A DNA stretch of 64,000 nt from Syncephalis fuscata (taxonomy: Eukaryota > Zoopagomycota > Zoopagomycetes > Zoopagales > Piptocephalidaceae), in NCBI GenBank assembly GCA_025786725.1, contig JAHLTZ010000002.1:930001-994000 (forward strand). Reading direction: 5' to 3'. The position numbers were made by a program, and so were the translations under genes. Of this stretch, positions 1-12,556 are shown one piece after another; the first letter of the stretch is position 1, and the number at the start of each line of letters is the position of its first letter. A model generated the notes under the pieces. That model did not search any database and had not been told where the DNA came from. It saw only the letters and a program-made list of their open reading frames with translations.

Positions 1-627
1 CCGTGCAAAAACTTATCAATGAAATGATGCCGTCAGATATTTCCTGCGCCAAAGAGACACGCGATTTGTTAATTGAATGCTGTGTTGGTAAGAAGAAGAG
101 CTGTCATAGAGACGGAACAGCTACTGAGCTGCGCTAATACGGTATTTATTAGAGTTTATTCATTTAATTGCCTCAGAAGCAAACGAGATTTGTGAAAAGG
201 AAGCAAAGAAGACGATTGCACCAGAACATGTTTTATCGGCACTTAAGGTAAGCTTATTGATTGATATAGCACTATTTGTAATCTATTACTGATTGCTGCT
301 TGTACTATACATCATGTATATAGGCACTTGGATTTGAGACGTATTTAAACGAGGTACAAGAAGCATGCGAGGAACATCGACAGCATCAAAAGGTACATGT
401 TTATTTTTAACGACAATGACTACGTACTAATACCTAGTTAACTACTAACTACAACATTAATGGTAATAATATAGGTGCGAGAGCGTAAATCTTCTAAATT
501 GACAAAATCCGGTATGTCCGAAGAAGAGCTATTGAGAATGCAACAGGAACTATTTAGTCAAGCAAGACAACGAATGGAGGCCAACCAGGGCGGTTCATCG
601 GGAACACAGCCGCCGACATCTGAGTGA
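1..627 (+). CDS. DR1: NC2 beta / DR1 transcription repressor (3' part)
   Basis: Partial gene entering from the left edge. Four visible exons (1-87, 153-247, 324-392, 475-627) join in frame and read as the histone-fold protein NC2beta. The first exon starts with VQKLINEMMPSDISCAKE, followed by a helix with FIHLIASEANEIC, then KTIAPEHVLSALKALGFETY, and ends in a hydrophilic tail rich in K, R, E and Q. This is the region that pairs with NC2alpha; the heterodimer binds TBP on promoter DNA and blocks TFIIA/TFIIB entry. Introns are 65-82 nt. The start codon and first helix lie outside the window. The conserved histone-fold sequence makes the family assignment very secure. The stop is TGA at 625-627. 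Confidence 0.93.
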
Positions 628-921
628 CCAAAATGAATGTTAAAAGCACATTATGGTGGCTCTAGTAATAATAGTAGCCCCATTGCTAGCAATAGTATAG
701 AGTTGCTTTTTGTATTTGAGTATCACGATAACATTGTATTTTGTCTAATACAATTGTATATCGAAATATTAAAATTGATTATTTGAACTATTTGTGTATT
801 TATATTAACATTTTAATGCCAAGACCATTTCTATCTCCTTTCCACGACTAGTGCTTGTTGTGGCTGTTATTGCTTATCGTTACTACTGCCTTCTAGCACA
901 CACACTTACTATTCATTTACT

Positions 922-2017
922 ATGGCAAATACGACGTTGAATCGCCGCCGCAATCAGTCAGAGGGACTGCAGGAAGAGGAAGACGTGTACGATTTGGACA
1001 ATATCACGCCACAGGTTAACAGCAGCACTTCATTGTCTGTATCTGCTTTTATCGCGCAGATATTCGTCCAGCTAAGCGTGTTATGGCTGGCCCTATGGGC
1101 ACCATTTGGACGCAAGCTACTAGATGATCCGGTTGTGCGTTTGCAAACTGCCATCTTAATACTTGGTATTGTTCGGATCGCTCAATGTGCACTGACAGCG
1201 AAATGTGGCGGCTACGCTGGCTGTTACACGGCTAAAGGAAGACGCGCAGGCAATACGGCCAATAGTTCCACTTCAAGATACCAGGTAAGCAATTTGTGCT
1301 AATAGACTGGCAGTGAAGTATTAATGGCTTTAATACTATTATAACTAGGCATGGATAACCACGGTTGGATTAACGCTGGCTGGCACAGTACTGCTACATA
1401 TTATGGCCATTCTTTTCGGCGCTCAACTTGTTGGGTAAGTTGCAACAGCAAGAATAATTATAGATTACACGGCAATGAACCATAGTCCAGTATAAGCATT
1501 TATTAATACTAAAACACTATGTCAAACATAGTCAATTCTCGCAAACATGGCATGGTGCTTTATTTATATCATTAATGGCCGTAACACCAGTCGCAATCGT
1601 TCTTGGCAATCAATGGTCGGACTGGCTAAGAATATTTGGTGAACATCGGTAGGTTGTTGTTATTACAAGTTATCAATTATAGCATATTTACGGTAATCAA
1701 CCAATATCAATAATGATTGTTTAGACCAGAATACGCACTGGAACGTAGTATTTATTATCCATTAGTATTGACCATTGTAGGTGCATGGATAGGCGGAATA
1801 GTACTTCCATTAGATTGGGATAGACCATGGCAGGTACGAATACAACACTAGCAATAACGATAATATTTATGATCAATCTATAACATACTATATACTTACA
1901 CAAACTATACATATATTGGTTGATTAGGCATGGCCTATTCCATCTGTGGTAGGCGCTACCGGTGGTTATACAGCTGGTCTATTAATCTCTTTACTTATAA
2001 TGATGATATCTCCATAA
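922..2017 (+). CDS. GPI11: GPI-anchor biosynthesis protein PIG-F / Gpi11
   Basis: Five exons (922-1284, 1349-1434, 1532-1648, 1725-1833, 1928-2017) join with matching phases. They encode a hydrophobic multi-pass protein of about 254 residues. The C-terminal signature LPLDWDRPWQ followed by AWPIPSVVGATGGYTAG is typical of PIG-F, the ER partner that works with the ethanolamine-phosphate transferases PIG-O and PIG-G on the third and second mannose of the GPI precursor. About 55 hydrophilic N-terminal residues precede the first membrane segment. It lies 295 bp downstream of NC2beta on the same strand, and no shared regulation is visible. The start is the first ATG after an in-frame AT-rich leader. 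Confidence 0.88.
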
Positions 2018-2349
2018 TGCTAGCTATAGTTTGTTTTCATTTGATATAGTCATCGTTTTAAAAAGCATGCCTTGTACGGGGCTAATAAATAAGATAGCTT
2101 ACTCTTTCTTAAGTAACTTTGTTATTTCATACAATTAATTAATTAAATTCAATAAAATGATCCATTGTATATTTGCTTCAAAATAACAACGAAAGAAAAT
2201 TTGGCAGACGGGAGTTATCCCCCGTTTATTCTCGCACGTACATGTCGCGTCCAAGGACAACGAGCGCACCATGTTACGTCCGCGCACTTAAGCAGTGGTT
2301 ATAGTGACGAAAAACGATAAGCTCCATCAGTATGATCATCTTTTATCGC
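2018..2349. other. Convergent 3' spacer between PIG-F and eL29
   Basis: 332 bp between two converging genes. AATAAA/AATAAG-like polyadenylation motifs are visible on the plus strand near 2083-2156. No open frame or RNA gene is seen. Confidence 0.5.
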
Positions 2350-2694
2350 TTACTCAGACTTGGTAGCCTGACGCTTGCGCTCGAGAGCGGCAAGAGTACC
2401 GCGCATGGCAAAACGCTGGTTACGCAAGAACTTTGGGTCAACCTAAATACAAATAAAGATCATTCAAACAAATATATGCGTCAGTGAATAGTTATGAAAG
2501 CTAAAGCGCCATTCACGCTTATCCACACTTACACCCTTCTTGGAGGCGTGACGGAAGCACTGTGGGCGCTTGATACCGTTGCGGTGCGCCTTGCGGTCTA
2601 TAAATAGTATATTAGTATTGCTGTGTATGTATGAAAAATCTATATGCAAACACTTACTTTGGTTGTGGTTGGTGTGGTTCTTGGACTTGGACAT
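2350..2694 (-). CDS. RPL29: 60S ribosomal protein eL29 (RPL29)
   Basis: Minus-strand gene with three coding exons (2658-2694, 2533-2597, 2350-2442) that join in phase to give 64 residues. It starts MSKSKNHTNHNQ, continues KAHRNGIKRP, and has VDPKFLRNQRFA in the last exon. These are the hallmark segments of eL29, a small, highly basic protein of the large cytosolic ribosomal subunit. Both introns have consensus GTAAGT-type donors. An acceptor-like TTGTCATAG lies just upstream of the ATG. Together with a GC-richer pyrimidine-rich block at about 3070-3200, this suggests an additional intron in the 5' untranslated region (inference). Length is normal for the family. Confidence 0.93.
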
Positions 2695-4595
2695 GACGTC
2701 TATGACAAGAGAGAGAGCGGATACACGCGAATAGCAATAATACGGTTAGTCATATGCTGTTGTATGTAGTATGTGGTCACGTTTTATCAACTGTTCTCAT
2801 AGATAATCGCAATATGGCAAGTTGCTTTTCTGCTTACAGTATAGACAACTGACATATTCTATCCCACATGTATATAGTCGTGATTTCTATGTAGCATTTA
2901 TGCAGTTCACTATATGTTCAAAGCATGCTTCATTTATCCGTCCATCCTCTATGCATCTATCCATTTGTGCATCGGTTCATCCATTCATCTATCCATCCAT
3001 CCATCCATCCACCTGTCTACTTGTCTATATAACAAATAGCCAGCATGTCATGGCTCCTATGTGAATTACCTGATGGAACTGACGTTCGACCTTGCTTCGC
3101 TGAGAATAAAGTAGAAGCGCTAGAGAAGGGGTAGAAAGACGGAAATCAAGCCAGGCCACTGAATACACTCAATGTGATGGCCCTCGTCCAATCACCGGGC
3201 TTGATGATATTGAATTAGTACTATCAATATTATCACCACATAATGAAATCACTATCATTTGACTTGTAATATTACAAGTGTTATCAATGTATATTTATAC
3301 AACAGTAAGTAGCGTAGCTACTGCTAATTACTTATACAGGCATTTTTAAAATAATAAAATCTAAACATTGTTATTATAAACATATAATTTACTTAATATT
3401 TTTATTTTATTAAACGAGATAAATAGCCTTAAAATATAACCTAGAATATGCATATATATATATTCAACGTACAACACAGTGATTAGTTAGCTACTGCTTC
3501 TTATATTTTTATTGGTCGAATGGCTAGATAAATAGAATATCTATATGTATTTAGTAACAATATTTACTGAATAGGCTTTAATTGCTTAAATCACATGCTA
3601 TTTAAACTTGTACTGGCTATTATTCGATATTAAGTATTGTTCTTTAGTTATATCATGCTCTGTTGCTTTGGGCTGTCGATCATATTGCAATGATGCAATT
3701 TTGCTTAATTCATGTGAGAGTTTAATTTAAAGCACATGTAGATACCGGTTTGAATTCACTATATGTCAGCTCTTTGTACACATGACTTTTAGGATATATT
3801 CTTTATCTTCCCAAGGCTTGTGTTATTTACACGCAGTACTCATAATGCAGTATTCTAAAAGAGCTACTGCAAATACATTCAAGTATTCAAATTGCTTATG
3901 CACATGCAAGTGCCAATTGTAAAGTTATACAATGCGCTGTCTGCCGTGCCCATACTGCCTTCTTGGTACATGCAATGCACGACCACCTGTTTAGGATATC
4001 ATTGACTGATGGACACCAGTACAAGACAAGTTAAATGTACGTAATACTGCTTTTTTATGAATTCCGCATTGACGGAGCGGCATGCCATTACAAATAAATA
4101 AATAAATATTATTATTCGATCTGCAAACTTGTGTATAGATTTCTGTTTTTTATTATTGATTACTGTTCTTTATTCTTTGCGTCGTGTCAAATTGGAATTA
4201 GTCTTTATCTTCTCTATGAAACCATAGAGCTAACCATAATATAGAACCTGTTTATGCATTCACATTTTGGGAACACGCGACCAATAAAATACTGCACAAG
4301 CGGTGAGAATACAGTGCAGATTTTCGCAGCAACACACACAATTGGGAATATTAGATGCACAAACTTGGTGACAAATTTATGGTATATCACGCTATTGCTG
4401 CACTTACTTTATATTATTTATCATCTGACTCACCATAATTATATACAAGTTGCTGTTTTATACTTTATTATCTTCCACCGATATATACGATCATTGAACG
4501 CAATCCACCAAATTTACTCACTTTACGTTTACGCCCACTTTCTATTTAATCGCTAGCTAACTCTTTTCTAATTAATAGCTTGCTACTGATACGAA
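2695..4595. other. Intergenic region, 5' side of eL29 and of the 7TM gene
   Basis: About 1.9 kb of AT-rich DNA. A CATC/CATCC microsatellite occupies about 2940-3010. A relatively GC-rich stretch at 3065-3210 has a donor-like CAG|GTAATT on the minus strand and may be the noncoding first exon of eL29. Short open frames here, for example 4254-4556, have no recognisable features and are not called as genes. Confidence 0.45.
2940..3012. repeat. CATC/CATCC microsatellite
   Basis: Imperfect tandem tetranucleotide run with about fifteen CATC-like units, most regular at 2985-3010. Confidence 0.7.
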
Positions 4596-5586
4596 ATGTC
4601 GAACGAAAATATCTCCGGCAAATTAAACGGAATAGAATACTGGGCAAATAGCGATGACATCACAGTAGTTCGTGAACGGTCTATCGCTGTACATATGCAA
4701 ATTCTATCCAATGTAATGCTATTGCTATTATTTATACGTAATACAAAGCGCGCTCTTGTTATGGTAGTACGTCGTTCCAACAAACTAGCGCCTTGGTGCT
4801 GCCTTATTGCCACTTCAATTGGTGTTTTATTCTTTGGAGGATTTACGATGGCGCACCATATGCCCGGTGGTCCTTCCTGCATCCAAGTTATTTGGTGCTC
4901 TATCATCTGTCTAACTACATCGACTATTGCTGTCAATACGCTACTATTGGAGCGTGCTTATTTGGCACACTGCTGTAATCGTTGGGTACTGGTCATGGGT
5001 ATACTTTTTATTGCACCTGCCCCAGTACTCATTTATCTAAACTGGATAAAAATCCATGCAACATTTAGTCACAAGGCAGCCTGCTACGCCGATTATCCTC
5101 ACTATTTTCCATATGTCCGCGCTGCACTTGATGCACCGCCCAATATTGTGTTTTCCCTATCGTTTATTAGTGTTATTTATCGACAATATCGCCGCTATGG
5201 TGGCCAATGCTGGGCAAATTTGGTACACGATGGTGTCGTTGTTATGATGTTGGTTGTCACTTCAAATTTAGTCTGCTTCATTGGCAATGTGATAAGTGTT
5301 TTTGGAGAAGCTACTGATTACCTTTATGTCATCGACTGGTAAGTTGTTGGAATAGTTGTTCTTTACTATTATAAACAAACACTAATAGATATGATACAGG
5401 GCCATCACAACAACTCTATTGGTACACAATGCCGAAACTATAAGAGCTTCACCACAAACTCCAATAGTGGTAGAAAGACTCCCGATGCAAAGAATAGCAA
5501 ATGTGCTTCCCTTCAATTTAACTCTACGCGATCTAGATACCGACTTTTACACAACACAGAAAACAAATATTTCATCCTACTTATAA
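4596..5586 (+). CDS. Seven-TM-like integral membrane protein, function unknown
   Basis: Two exons (4596-5338 and 5400-5586) join to give 309 residues. The first exon has about seven hydrophobic segments, starting near residues 30-48, 66-85, 97-117, 131-152, 180-200, 217-238 and around 245 into exon 2. Short basic loops lie between them (RNTKRALVMVVRRSNK, YRQYRRYGGQ). The layout resembles a G-protein-coupled receptor or another seven-helix fungal membrane protein. No DRY or NPxxY motif is evident. The C-terminal tail of about 50 residues is hydrophilic (RDLDTDFYTTQKTN). I do not recognise the family. The single intron is 61 nt with a GTAAGT donor. Confidence 0.6.
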
Positions 5587-5906
5587 GTAAACTTTTTTAC
5601 ATTTGTTGGTTAGTCAATGCATAACTTTTGGTAACATTTGACACTTTAATCACATCATTTAATACTATAATTCTTTGTATTATAATGATTCAACAGTAGC
5701 CTTTTTAATACTATACAATAAACTATAACATTTCATTTAATTTATTAATGTTACTTTAGTTTGCTCAAACACTATTAAAACATTTACATAATTTAATGAA
5801 TGGTACAATAGTATTTTGTATAATAAAAGACCACTTTATTATCTATAGTCTATGATTCATACTAAATTAAATGTTAGGCCACTTACGAGTCGTGATATTG
5901 CTATGA
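5587..5906. other. Convergent 3' spacer
   Basis: AT-rich spacer between the 3' ends of the 7TM gene and SGT1. It contains AATAAA-like motifs and no gene. Confidence 0.5.
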
Positions 5907-6712
5907 TTAATCTCTTACCTTGCGCGCCTCCATGCCTTCAGGTGGCACTACGTCGACCTGTTTGTGGCCGACTTCCTCCCAATTGGTGCTTAATGATGTG
6001 CCGCCACTTTCTGTAAACGATTTGATCATAGCACGTCGTGTATCAGGGTCGGCGTTAGCGTAGATTTGTTGGAACAACTGGTTGACCTCGTCTCCTCCAG
6101 CTTCCTTATCCTGCTCCGTTTCACGGACAACTTTATCCCAGTTTGTTGTTTTACGCGCTGAAGTAGGATAGCTGGGTGGCATATCGGCTATGATCAATGC
6201 TGTGTCATCAACAATTTACTTGTAAATCACACACTATCTTACCAGTAGCTGAATTGTACGTGGTAGACTGTGATGCATCATCATCTGCTCCCTCTAGTTT
6301 ACTCCATTTTATGCCAGAAGTGGATTTTTTTAATTTGATTTCAATCTTAGAGCCAAGTATTTGAAAGAACTTTCTTGCTTGTTGACAGGATGGTTCAAAG
6401 GCTCAATATCTAGCACGTATTCAGATCCACTTGGTAAGCGAGCATTGATAGACAGCTAGTGGCCCGACTGTTAGATTGCTCTACACACAAATACACGCTA
6501 CTTTTTGTTTATAATGCCTACCGACTGATGATTGATGGCTATGTCTACATCCTGAGCTTGCAACTGTTTGGCAAACACTTCAACAGTGACGTAATCGTCA
6601 CTTTGGTACCATTCATGTCTGTATTTCTACTGTGTAAGTACAGGATTTGCCTCATCTAGACAGATGGCGATAGTGCAATTTTGACTTACCGGATTTTCGC
6701 TGAATCAGCCAT
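5907..6712 (-). CDS. SGT1: SGT1-like co-chaperone (CS and SGS domains), frame break in CS domain
   Basis: Minus-strand exons 6690-6712, 6522-6618, 6243-6455 and 5907-6199. The protein begins MADSAKIRHEWYQSDDYVTV, the start of a CS (p23-like) domain that binds Hsp90. It ends with a clear SGS domain (NWDKVV, NQLFQQIYANADPDTRRAMIKSFTESGG, LSTNWEEV). Family role: HSP90 adaptor for kinetochore and SCF-ligase assembly. There is no TPR domain, unlike yeast and plant SGT1. In the third exon the frame shifts near 6360: the CS strand ending SSFK continues as LGSKIEIKLKK only in a frame displaced as if one base were missing. I read this as a base error in the assembly, though a damaged gene cannot be excluded. 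The last residues after ARK (VRD) could instead mark an unspliced donor. Confidence 0.82.
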
Positions 6713-8242
6713 AATGAATAGATTCACAAGTAGTAGGAAAGTAAAGATAGATTAAAAAGGGAAAGCAGCTATCAACAAATAGGTTGATTTGATTAAATTG
6801 CACCATATATCAACTTATAGAAATTATAGCATATAACAAAAGTTCAAAGTAAAGATTAAATTAATCAATGTGCTATTGTTTTTATATTGAAATAAATAAA
6901 CTTTTAGGCTTTGAATTCAAGTACTTTTATTATTACGTATTGCCATTAAATCATGTGTCTAACAATGATCAGTTCAAAGCATAGCAATTCTTTAAAGTTA
7001 TAGCTTTGAAACTTAATATACATGTGCCTTAGACAATAATCTTTCTATTTATAAACGCAACCAGGTTATCCGATAACCATGTGGTACCTTTTTTATTATT
7101 GAAACTAAATACGCCAATGGTTTATCTACTTGTTCTTATTGTATACATGCCTTCTGAAAAGAAACTAAAGCCTAAATAACGGCTGAGGTGCCTTATAAGT
7201 GATGCACAAAGCTTGTCCATTTGGCTAGATTATTTCCATGCTAACAGTTTATGTTAAATTAATACTGGAGTGAATTAAACCAATAATCTTTTGCACTAGT
7301 CTATAAAGAGTTTAAATGTCTAACCAGCCTTTTATAAAGCTATAAGCTTTTGTTAATTGCTAAATAATTAACGTATTTTTGAGCAATGTAAAATATACCA
7401 AAAAGTCCACAGGATTGTTTCATTAAAACTGATACTGTAGCCTTTGTCGTACACATTAGAAAGATTTAGACGTTTTATTCGCATGTGTGTATTAAACATA
7501 CCGTTTTTATGGCTAGTATCCATATATAACAGCAATTGATTATTATTATCGGAGTTTATATTTAATTAATGCAATTGCAAGTGTGGGTTGCACTTTTAAA
7601 ATTGTTTAGCTGCAGTGGCTACTTTTTAAAGCGTGTGTTATAGAGAAGTGTACGCTGAACACATTGTTGCAGGTAGTATTTGACTTGCAGACGATGTACC
7701 TCAATATTCTTTATTAATTTTAAACCAGTAAATTTTAAATAGTATTCAAACACGGAGTGTGGAAAAAGTTTTTGTCGCCTTGCCAGTCATTGCCATTTCA
7801 AAAAGGCCTGGACTCCGTGCCTTTCTTGCCTAAGTTAGTTCTTTTCTCGTGCACCTCTTTCTACATTGTTTCTAAGCCACATATTGTATATTCCAAACCC
7901 TAAGTACTCACCTCGTGGCTTTTAAAAAAAATCAACAAGTCTCGAGACTTTTCTTTAAATATGGAGTGTAAAGAAGCGCCTTTTGTGGCCAAGTATAACC
8001 ACGCCCCTCCTGAATTTTCCAACTCTAATTCAAATCAACCTACAGCCGGACGACCCACTCTAGCCACTGCTGGTAACAATTCATCCCTATTACACTCAAC
8101 AGATTCAGTTTTTCTTTTTGATAATCAAGATACAGCAAAAGAATACAATTATTTATCAAAGCAAGATTTATATTACCAAAACCGATTATCAACATTTTTC
8201 TTTAAAACAAAAAAGCGAATCAACCACTTTTACACGTATATC
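6713..8242. other. Divergent promoter region, SGT1 / histidine phosphatase
   Basis: About 1.5 kb, strongly AT-rich. A frame open from 7961 runs in phase into the phosphatase at 8243 and adds 94 low-complexity residues if used. No other gene is seen. Confidence 0.45.
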
Positions 8243-9738
8243 ATGAATACCTTTTTTGCATACCGAATGGCGTTACCGGCCCTTCTTTCAATTGCTGGCA
8301 TGGTAGCACTCGTCTATGGTAATGCCATTCCCGAGGCCACGCTTACCGCTCCGTTCGACATTAATCAAGTGCCAGGCAGCAGTGCCGGCGGCGAATTTGG
8401 ACTCCAAGGCTATGACTACTGCCAGGCCAGCTACCCAAATAATACACAATACGAACCACTGTCGGCAACCGCCAAGCTAGTGCATCTCCAAACGGTTATC
8501 CGCCATGGTGATCGCTCCCCTGTATCGAATGTTTTGCCAAATGAGCTGGCTGACTGGCGTTGTGACGACATGGTCGAAATGTCACGCACAGATGGCAGCA
8601 AGGTCAACGTTGATGTGGCCCATGGCCCAGATGTTGCTGGCTACAGCACACGTATTACTATTCCAGACAAAAAAGCCTATAATAACACAATTTGGTCAAA
8701 GGGCAGCTGTATCCTTGGCCAGTTGACCGGCAAAGGTGCTCGTCAGCATATGGATCTAGGCAAGAATTTCCGCTCAATCTACGTCGATCAGCTTAAATAT
8801 TTGCCGGCCACCATCACTAAAGATGACCTTACTTGGAATGGCGAGCCTGGTGGCAATGTGTATTTCCGTAGCACAGATTTCTGGCGCACTAGACAGTCGG
8901 CTGCTTCTTTCCTTACAGGTGCTTGGCCCAGCAAGGATGCCCGTTCCGAAGATGCGCAAACATTCCCAATTGCCGTGTATCCAGCAGAGGTTGAAACCAT
9001 GTACGGCCACATGAACGGCGACTGTCCTCGCCTTAAGCAAATGAAGACAATATGCGCAAGACAGATCAATTCCAAGCTGTCTTTGCACGTCACAAGTCAC
9101 TACGTGACCGTTTGGAAAACATACTTGGCACTGGAGGCATAGCAAAGTACAAGGATACGTGGATTAAATACATGGATCCTCTCCGTGCTCGCGCTTGCCA
9201 CAACATGGAGCTACCATGCCTTAAAGGCCAGTGTTTATCCGTCCGTGATGCCTACGAGTTGAACCAGGGCGTTAACGAGGAAACTGCTATGCTACGTGGT
9301 GCATTGCCCGATGCTCACGAGTACAATCGTCTTAGCTTGGGCTATTTCATGAGCGAATTACGCGACCGTTTGATGGATGCCGTCAATGGATTTTCAACGA
9401 TGTCCGGTGGTGACACGGGCTCTGCAGCCATGCTACCGCCTAAATTCGAGCTATTCTCTGGCCACGACGATACAGTTTACGGATTAATTGGACTGCTACT
9501 TGCCAAGGATCTTCGCTGGCCACCTTATGCCTCTAACTTGATCTTCGAGTTGTGGCAAGAACCAAAGCCAAACACGAAGCCACGTGATCCTAGCAACTAC
9601 GTTGTCCGTATCATTTACAACGGTCGTCCACTTGCCGCTGACTGGTGCGACTTTAAGGCTTGTCCATTGCCCAAATACCTGGAACACATTGAGAAGCATA
9701 TTGAACGCGATCTGCCCAATGCTTGCAAAGCAAAATAA
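8243..9738 (+). CDS. Secreted histidine acid phosphatase, PXYLP1-like, intronless; one frame break
   Basis: Branch-2 histidine phosphatase. A signal peptide (MNTFFAYRMALPALLSIAGM) is followed by the catalytic motif VIRHGDRSP near residue 90 and the distal HDDT in ELFSGHDDTVYG. Surrounding sequence (NELADWRCDD, DPLRARACHN, WQEP) resembles the PXYLP1/acid-phosphatase-like branch. The likely reaction is phosphomonoester hydrolysis outside the cell or in the secretory path; the substrate is unknown. An upstream in-frame ATG at 7961 would add 94 residues and bury the signal peptide, so I prefer 8243. Near 9047 the frame jumps as if one base were missing; both halves align with the paralogue at 30758-32238. 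Unlike that paralogue it has no introns. It is followed by 780 bp of AT-rich DNA. Confidence 0.85.
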
Positions 9739-10518
9739 TTATACGATAAACTAATCATAATAATTCATGTTTTATTTTAAATAAATCGGTTTCTGTCACA
9801 ATCATATTTAATAATATCAAGTATATAGTCTTTTTACTCTTCTAACATGCTTTCTATCTTTACAGCAGCTATAATGTTTATATTCTCAACTTTATACGTA
9901 TAGAATAACTATTAGTGGATAGCTTATAATTAGATAATGAAGAATAGCAATAACATACCTTATTTTTACGATGATATTTTATACTTATTACATTTATTTT
10001 ACTTGAGCATTATAAAGCATTAAACATGTTACGATTAATTATATTTGATAAAACTATGCACTAATTACATACTATGGCATGCGTACCAACAATTTAACAT
10101 TAATCGACTATATACTAACCAATTCTGCGTACTATATATATGAATAACATACCATTAATAGGTCGTAGATGATATTGTATACGGTAGAATTATATAATGA
10201 TTATGTAATATATATTATGTGTATTTATAAACATAGAATAATTAGTAAATCTCAAACATTAGCATTTGTAGCATAGTTGGTTCAATAAAACAAATATTAG
10301 TTCAGTTGCATAATATTATTAAATGTAGTCATTTCATAATAAAACTATGTTAAATGGCTGACTAATAAAGTGCTTATAAATAATGAAGTGCATAATAGTG
10401 TTAAATAAATTAGTTCCAATGTTATTTATTGCAGGTGCACTAAAGACGACTATCTCACCGCTATTCTTATTGTCAAATCTACATGAACATCATTTAAATA
10501 TAACTGGGTGCAATTTAT
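9739..10518. other. Convergent AT-rich spacer
   Basis: About 780 bp between the 3' ends of the phosphatase and MEMO1. Very AT-rich, with AATAAA motifs near 9780 and 10284. No gene is seen. Confidence 0.5.
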
Positions 10519-12062
10519 TCAATCAATTAGATTCAATTGTTCCTCCGTCTGTTCCTCCGGTAGTGGTAGACGAGGAGCCCACATATTTGGCGGCAAATAA
10601 ACATAGGCAGCTGCATAGCTGACCGAACTTTCGGATGAACGCATAACTCGGTTGGATTGTGCGTAGCGTGTAAAACGAATAGTTGGAATGTCGTCCCGAT
10701 GATGTTTGTACCGGCTAGTAAAGCCTCGACAGCTGCACGCATCTCGGCCGAAGGCTGTGGCCGATCACTGCCACTACTAACGCTGCTCGCATCGCCTCCT
10801 CCGCCATTACGATTATCGCCACGACTACCTTCTGCATCCTCAGGGCTGCCCGTATGAAGTTGAGACACCGCCCATAGCAATACAGCAATTGGATGGCGTC
10901 CACAAATAGTATTACGGGATCGCTTCAAATAATCGTGAAAGATGCGTGGATCCAATTCCTCAATAAGTCGCATACCTTCACGATCTAACCGTTCAATACA
11001 CGAATGAATAGGTACTGTGTAGACCGAGAAGTGGCTAGTTGTACTCGGGGCCTGACTTGGTGGATCGGCAACCGTATAGAACGTGTAAGAGAATCGTTTA
11101 CCCCTTTATAAGCATTATAGTAAATTATAAAATGGTTATACAATTAATATACTATCAAATGCCATCATCATCATCATCATCATCACTTACCAATGGCAGA
11201 AATCGATGAAATGATAAATAGATTGGCTGGATCGGCAAGATATGGTGCAAGTAATTTACCATAGAATTCTTCTCTTAATCGATTAAGTGCACCGATTAAT
11301 ATAGGCACAATTGTATACTCGTCCTTTTTACTAATTGACAGTTAATAACGACGATGCTACTGCTTGTCACAACACTTACCTTTCCATCATCTTATAAATA
11401 TACGGCAAGTGCATTTCAATACTATGCTCATCTTCGTCGGTCCCTTCCGACATTATTTCAAACTGTCCCGTTGCTTTCAGCTCTTCAATAACTATACAAT
11501 AATAAATAGGCTATTTTTAGTCAATTAGTCATGTTACCTTCTGAATCTAGCTTCAATGTCCCTAATGGCGTGCTATACTCTGTAAAACTCGATACAGCAC
11601 ATCCCGACATGTAGACATGATGCGATGGACCAAGAATAAAAATACGTTTTCTGCTTATCATTAATAAACCGCTATCTATAGGCTCATTAAAACTTACACA
11701 AAGCTTGGATCGATACATTTGTAGGCATAGGCGGCCGTCTCGCCACTGTAGGCATAGCCAGCGTGTCTATTGATAGCCATCATGAATATAGTCATTAGTA
11801 AACTGATGTCAGACAGCTATGCTGTTATTCCACCTACGGTGCTATAATCGCCCGTGCATTCTGTACCGGTACCGCTATATCCTCCTCGGTACGCGACGGC
11901 ACGACCTGTAGCCACTGTTGCAATTCGCGATCTAGCTTGGTTGCTTGATAGACGCAGTGCCTCTTACAATAAGCAAGCCGAACCATCGTATACCTATAAC
12001 GTCTGCTACCTACCATCATCGGTGTACCAAGAACCGGCATGGGTTGCTTTGCGCGTAGTCAT
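10519..12062 (-). CDS. MEMO1: MEMO1-family protein (AmmeMemoRadiSam B), two frame breaks
   Basis: Minus-strand gene with at least seven exons. It starts at 12062 with [16 protein letters not shown]. Diagnostic segments follow in order: [25 protein letters not shown] (metal-site histidine region), [72 protein letters not shown] and [16 protein letters not shown] proteins bind reduced copper or iron and act at the cell cortex and in redox control. The C-terminal half carries an unusual ~50-residue Gly/Ser/Asp-rich insert (about 10715-10870). Two frame jumps, near 11204 (in the conserved SSDFCHWG region) and near 10690-10720, both fit a single missing base. Without them the gene looks intact. 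Confidence 0.85.
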
Positions 12063-12556
12063 GATGATAAAAACAAGCTGCAAGGAGTGTTTTAGTAAAA
12101 AAAAGTACCCCCACGCTAGTACTGTGACTGATACGACGATGCTGTTATAACAGCAAAATACACGTCAAAATAGCTAGAAAGACTTGTCACTATCAAGTAT
12201 GACCAGTTTAGAGATAGATATCGTATGGTTCTTCCATCCGCTGTTCTAACTGTGTGACGTACAGAAGTATAGTATTTGCCATTTCAGACAAATAGACAAA
12301 TTGCCGAATATTCGCAATTTTACCGATAGCTATTACTAATTTAAGGCCGGTGTATTATTAATGGCTTATCCATTGTTTCTGTATATTTTCTGGTCAGCGG
12401 AGATACAACGCTGCTCTGAACTTCCGACCATTTTTCCACTATGACTCACGGCACAAGTGTGCGAACATTGTTTACTAAGCTTACTCTTTCGTATTTATTT
12501 GTTTGTTTGTTGTTGGTTGTTAACTTGTCTATTTGATTATTGTGTTGTTGGTAGGA
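12063..12556. other. Divergent promoter region, MEMO1 / 564-aa protein
   Basis: About 490 bp between two divergent starts. TGTTTGTTTGTTG-type T/G runs precede the plus-strand start. No further gene is seen. Confidence 0.45.

Noticed and set aside
2822..3064. 80-codon open frame
   Set aside because: Produced by the CATC microsatellite; repetitive HPSI-type reading without support.
7961..8242. N-terminal 94 residues of phosphatase 1
   Set aside because: Low-complexity, would bury the signal peptide, and has no counterpart in the paralogue; treated as leader although in frame.
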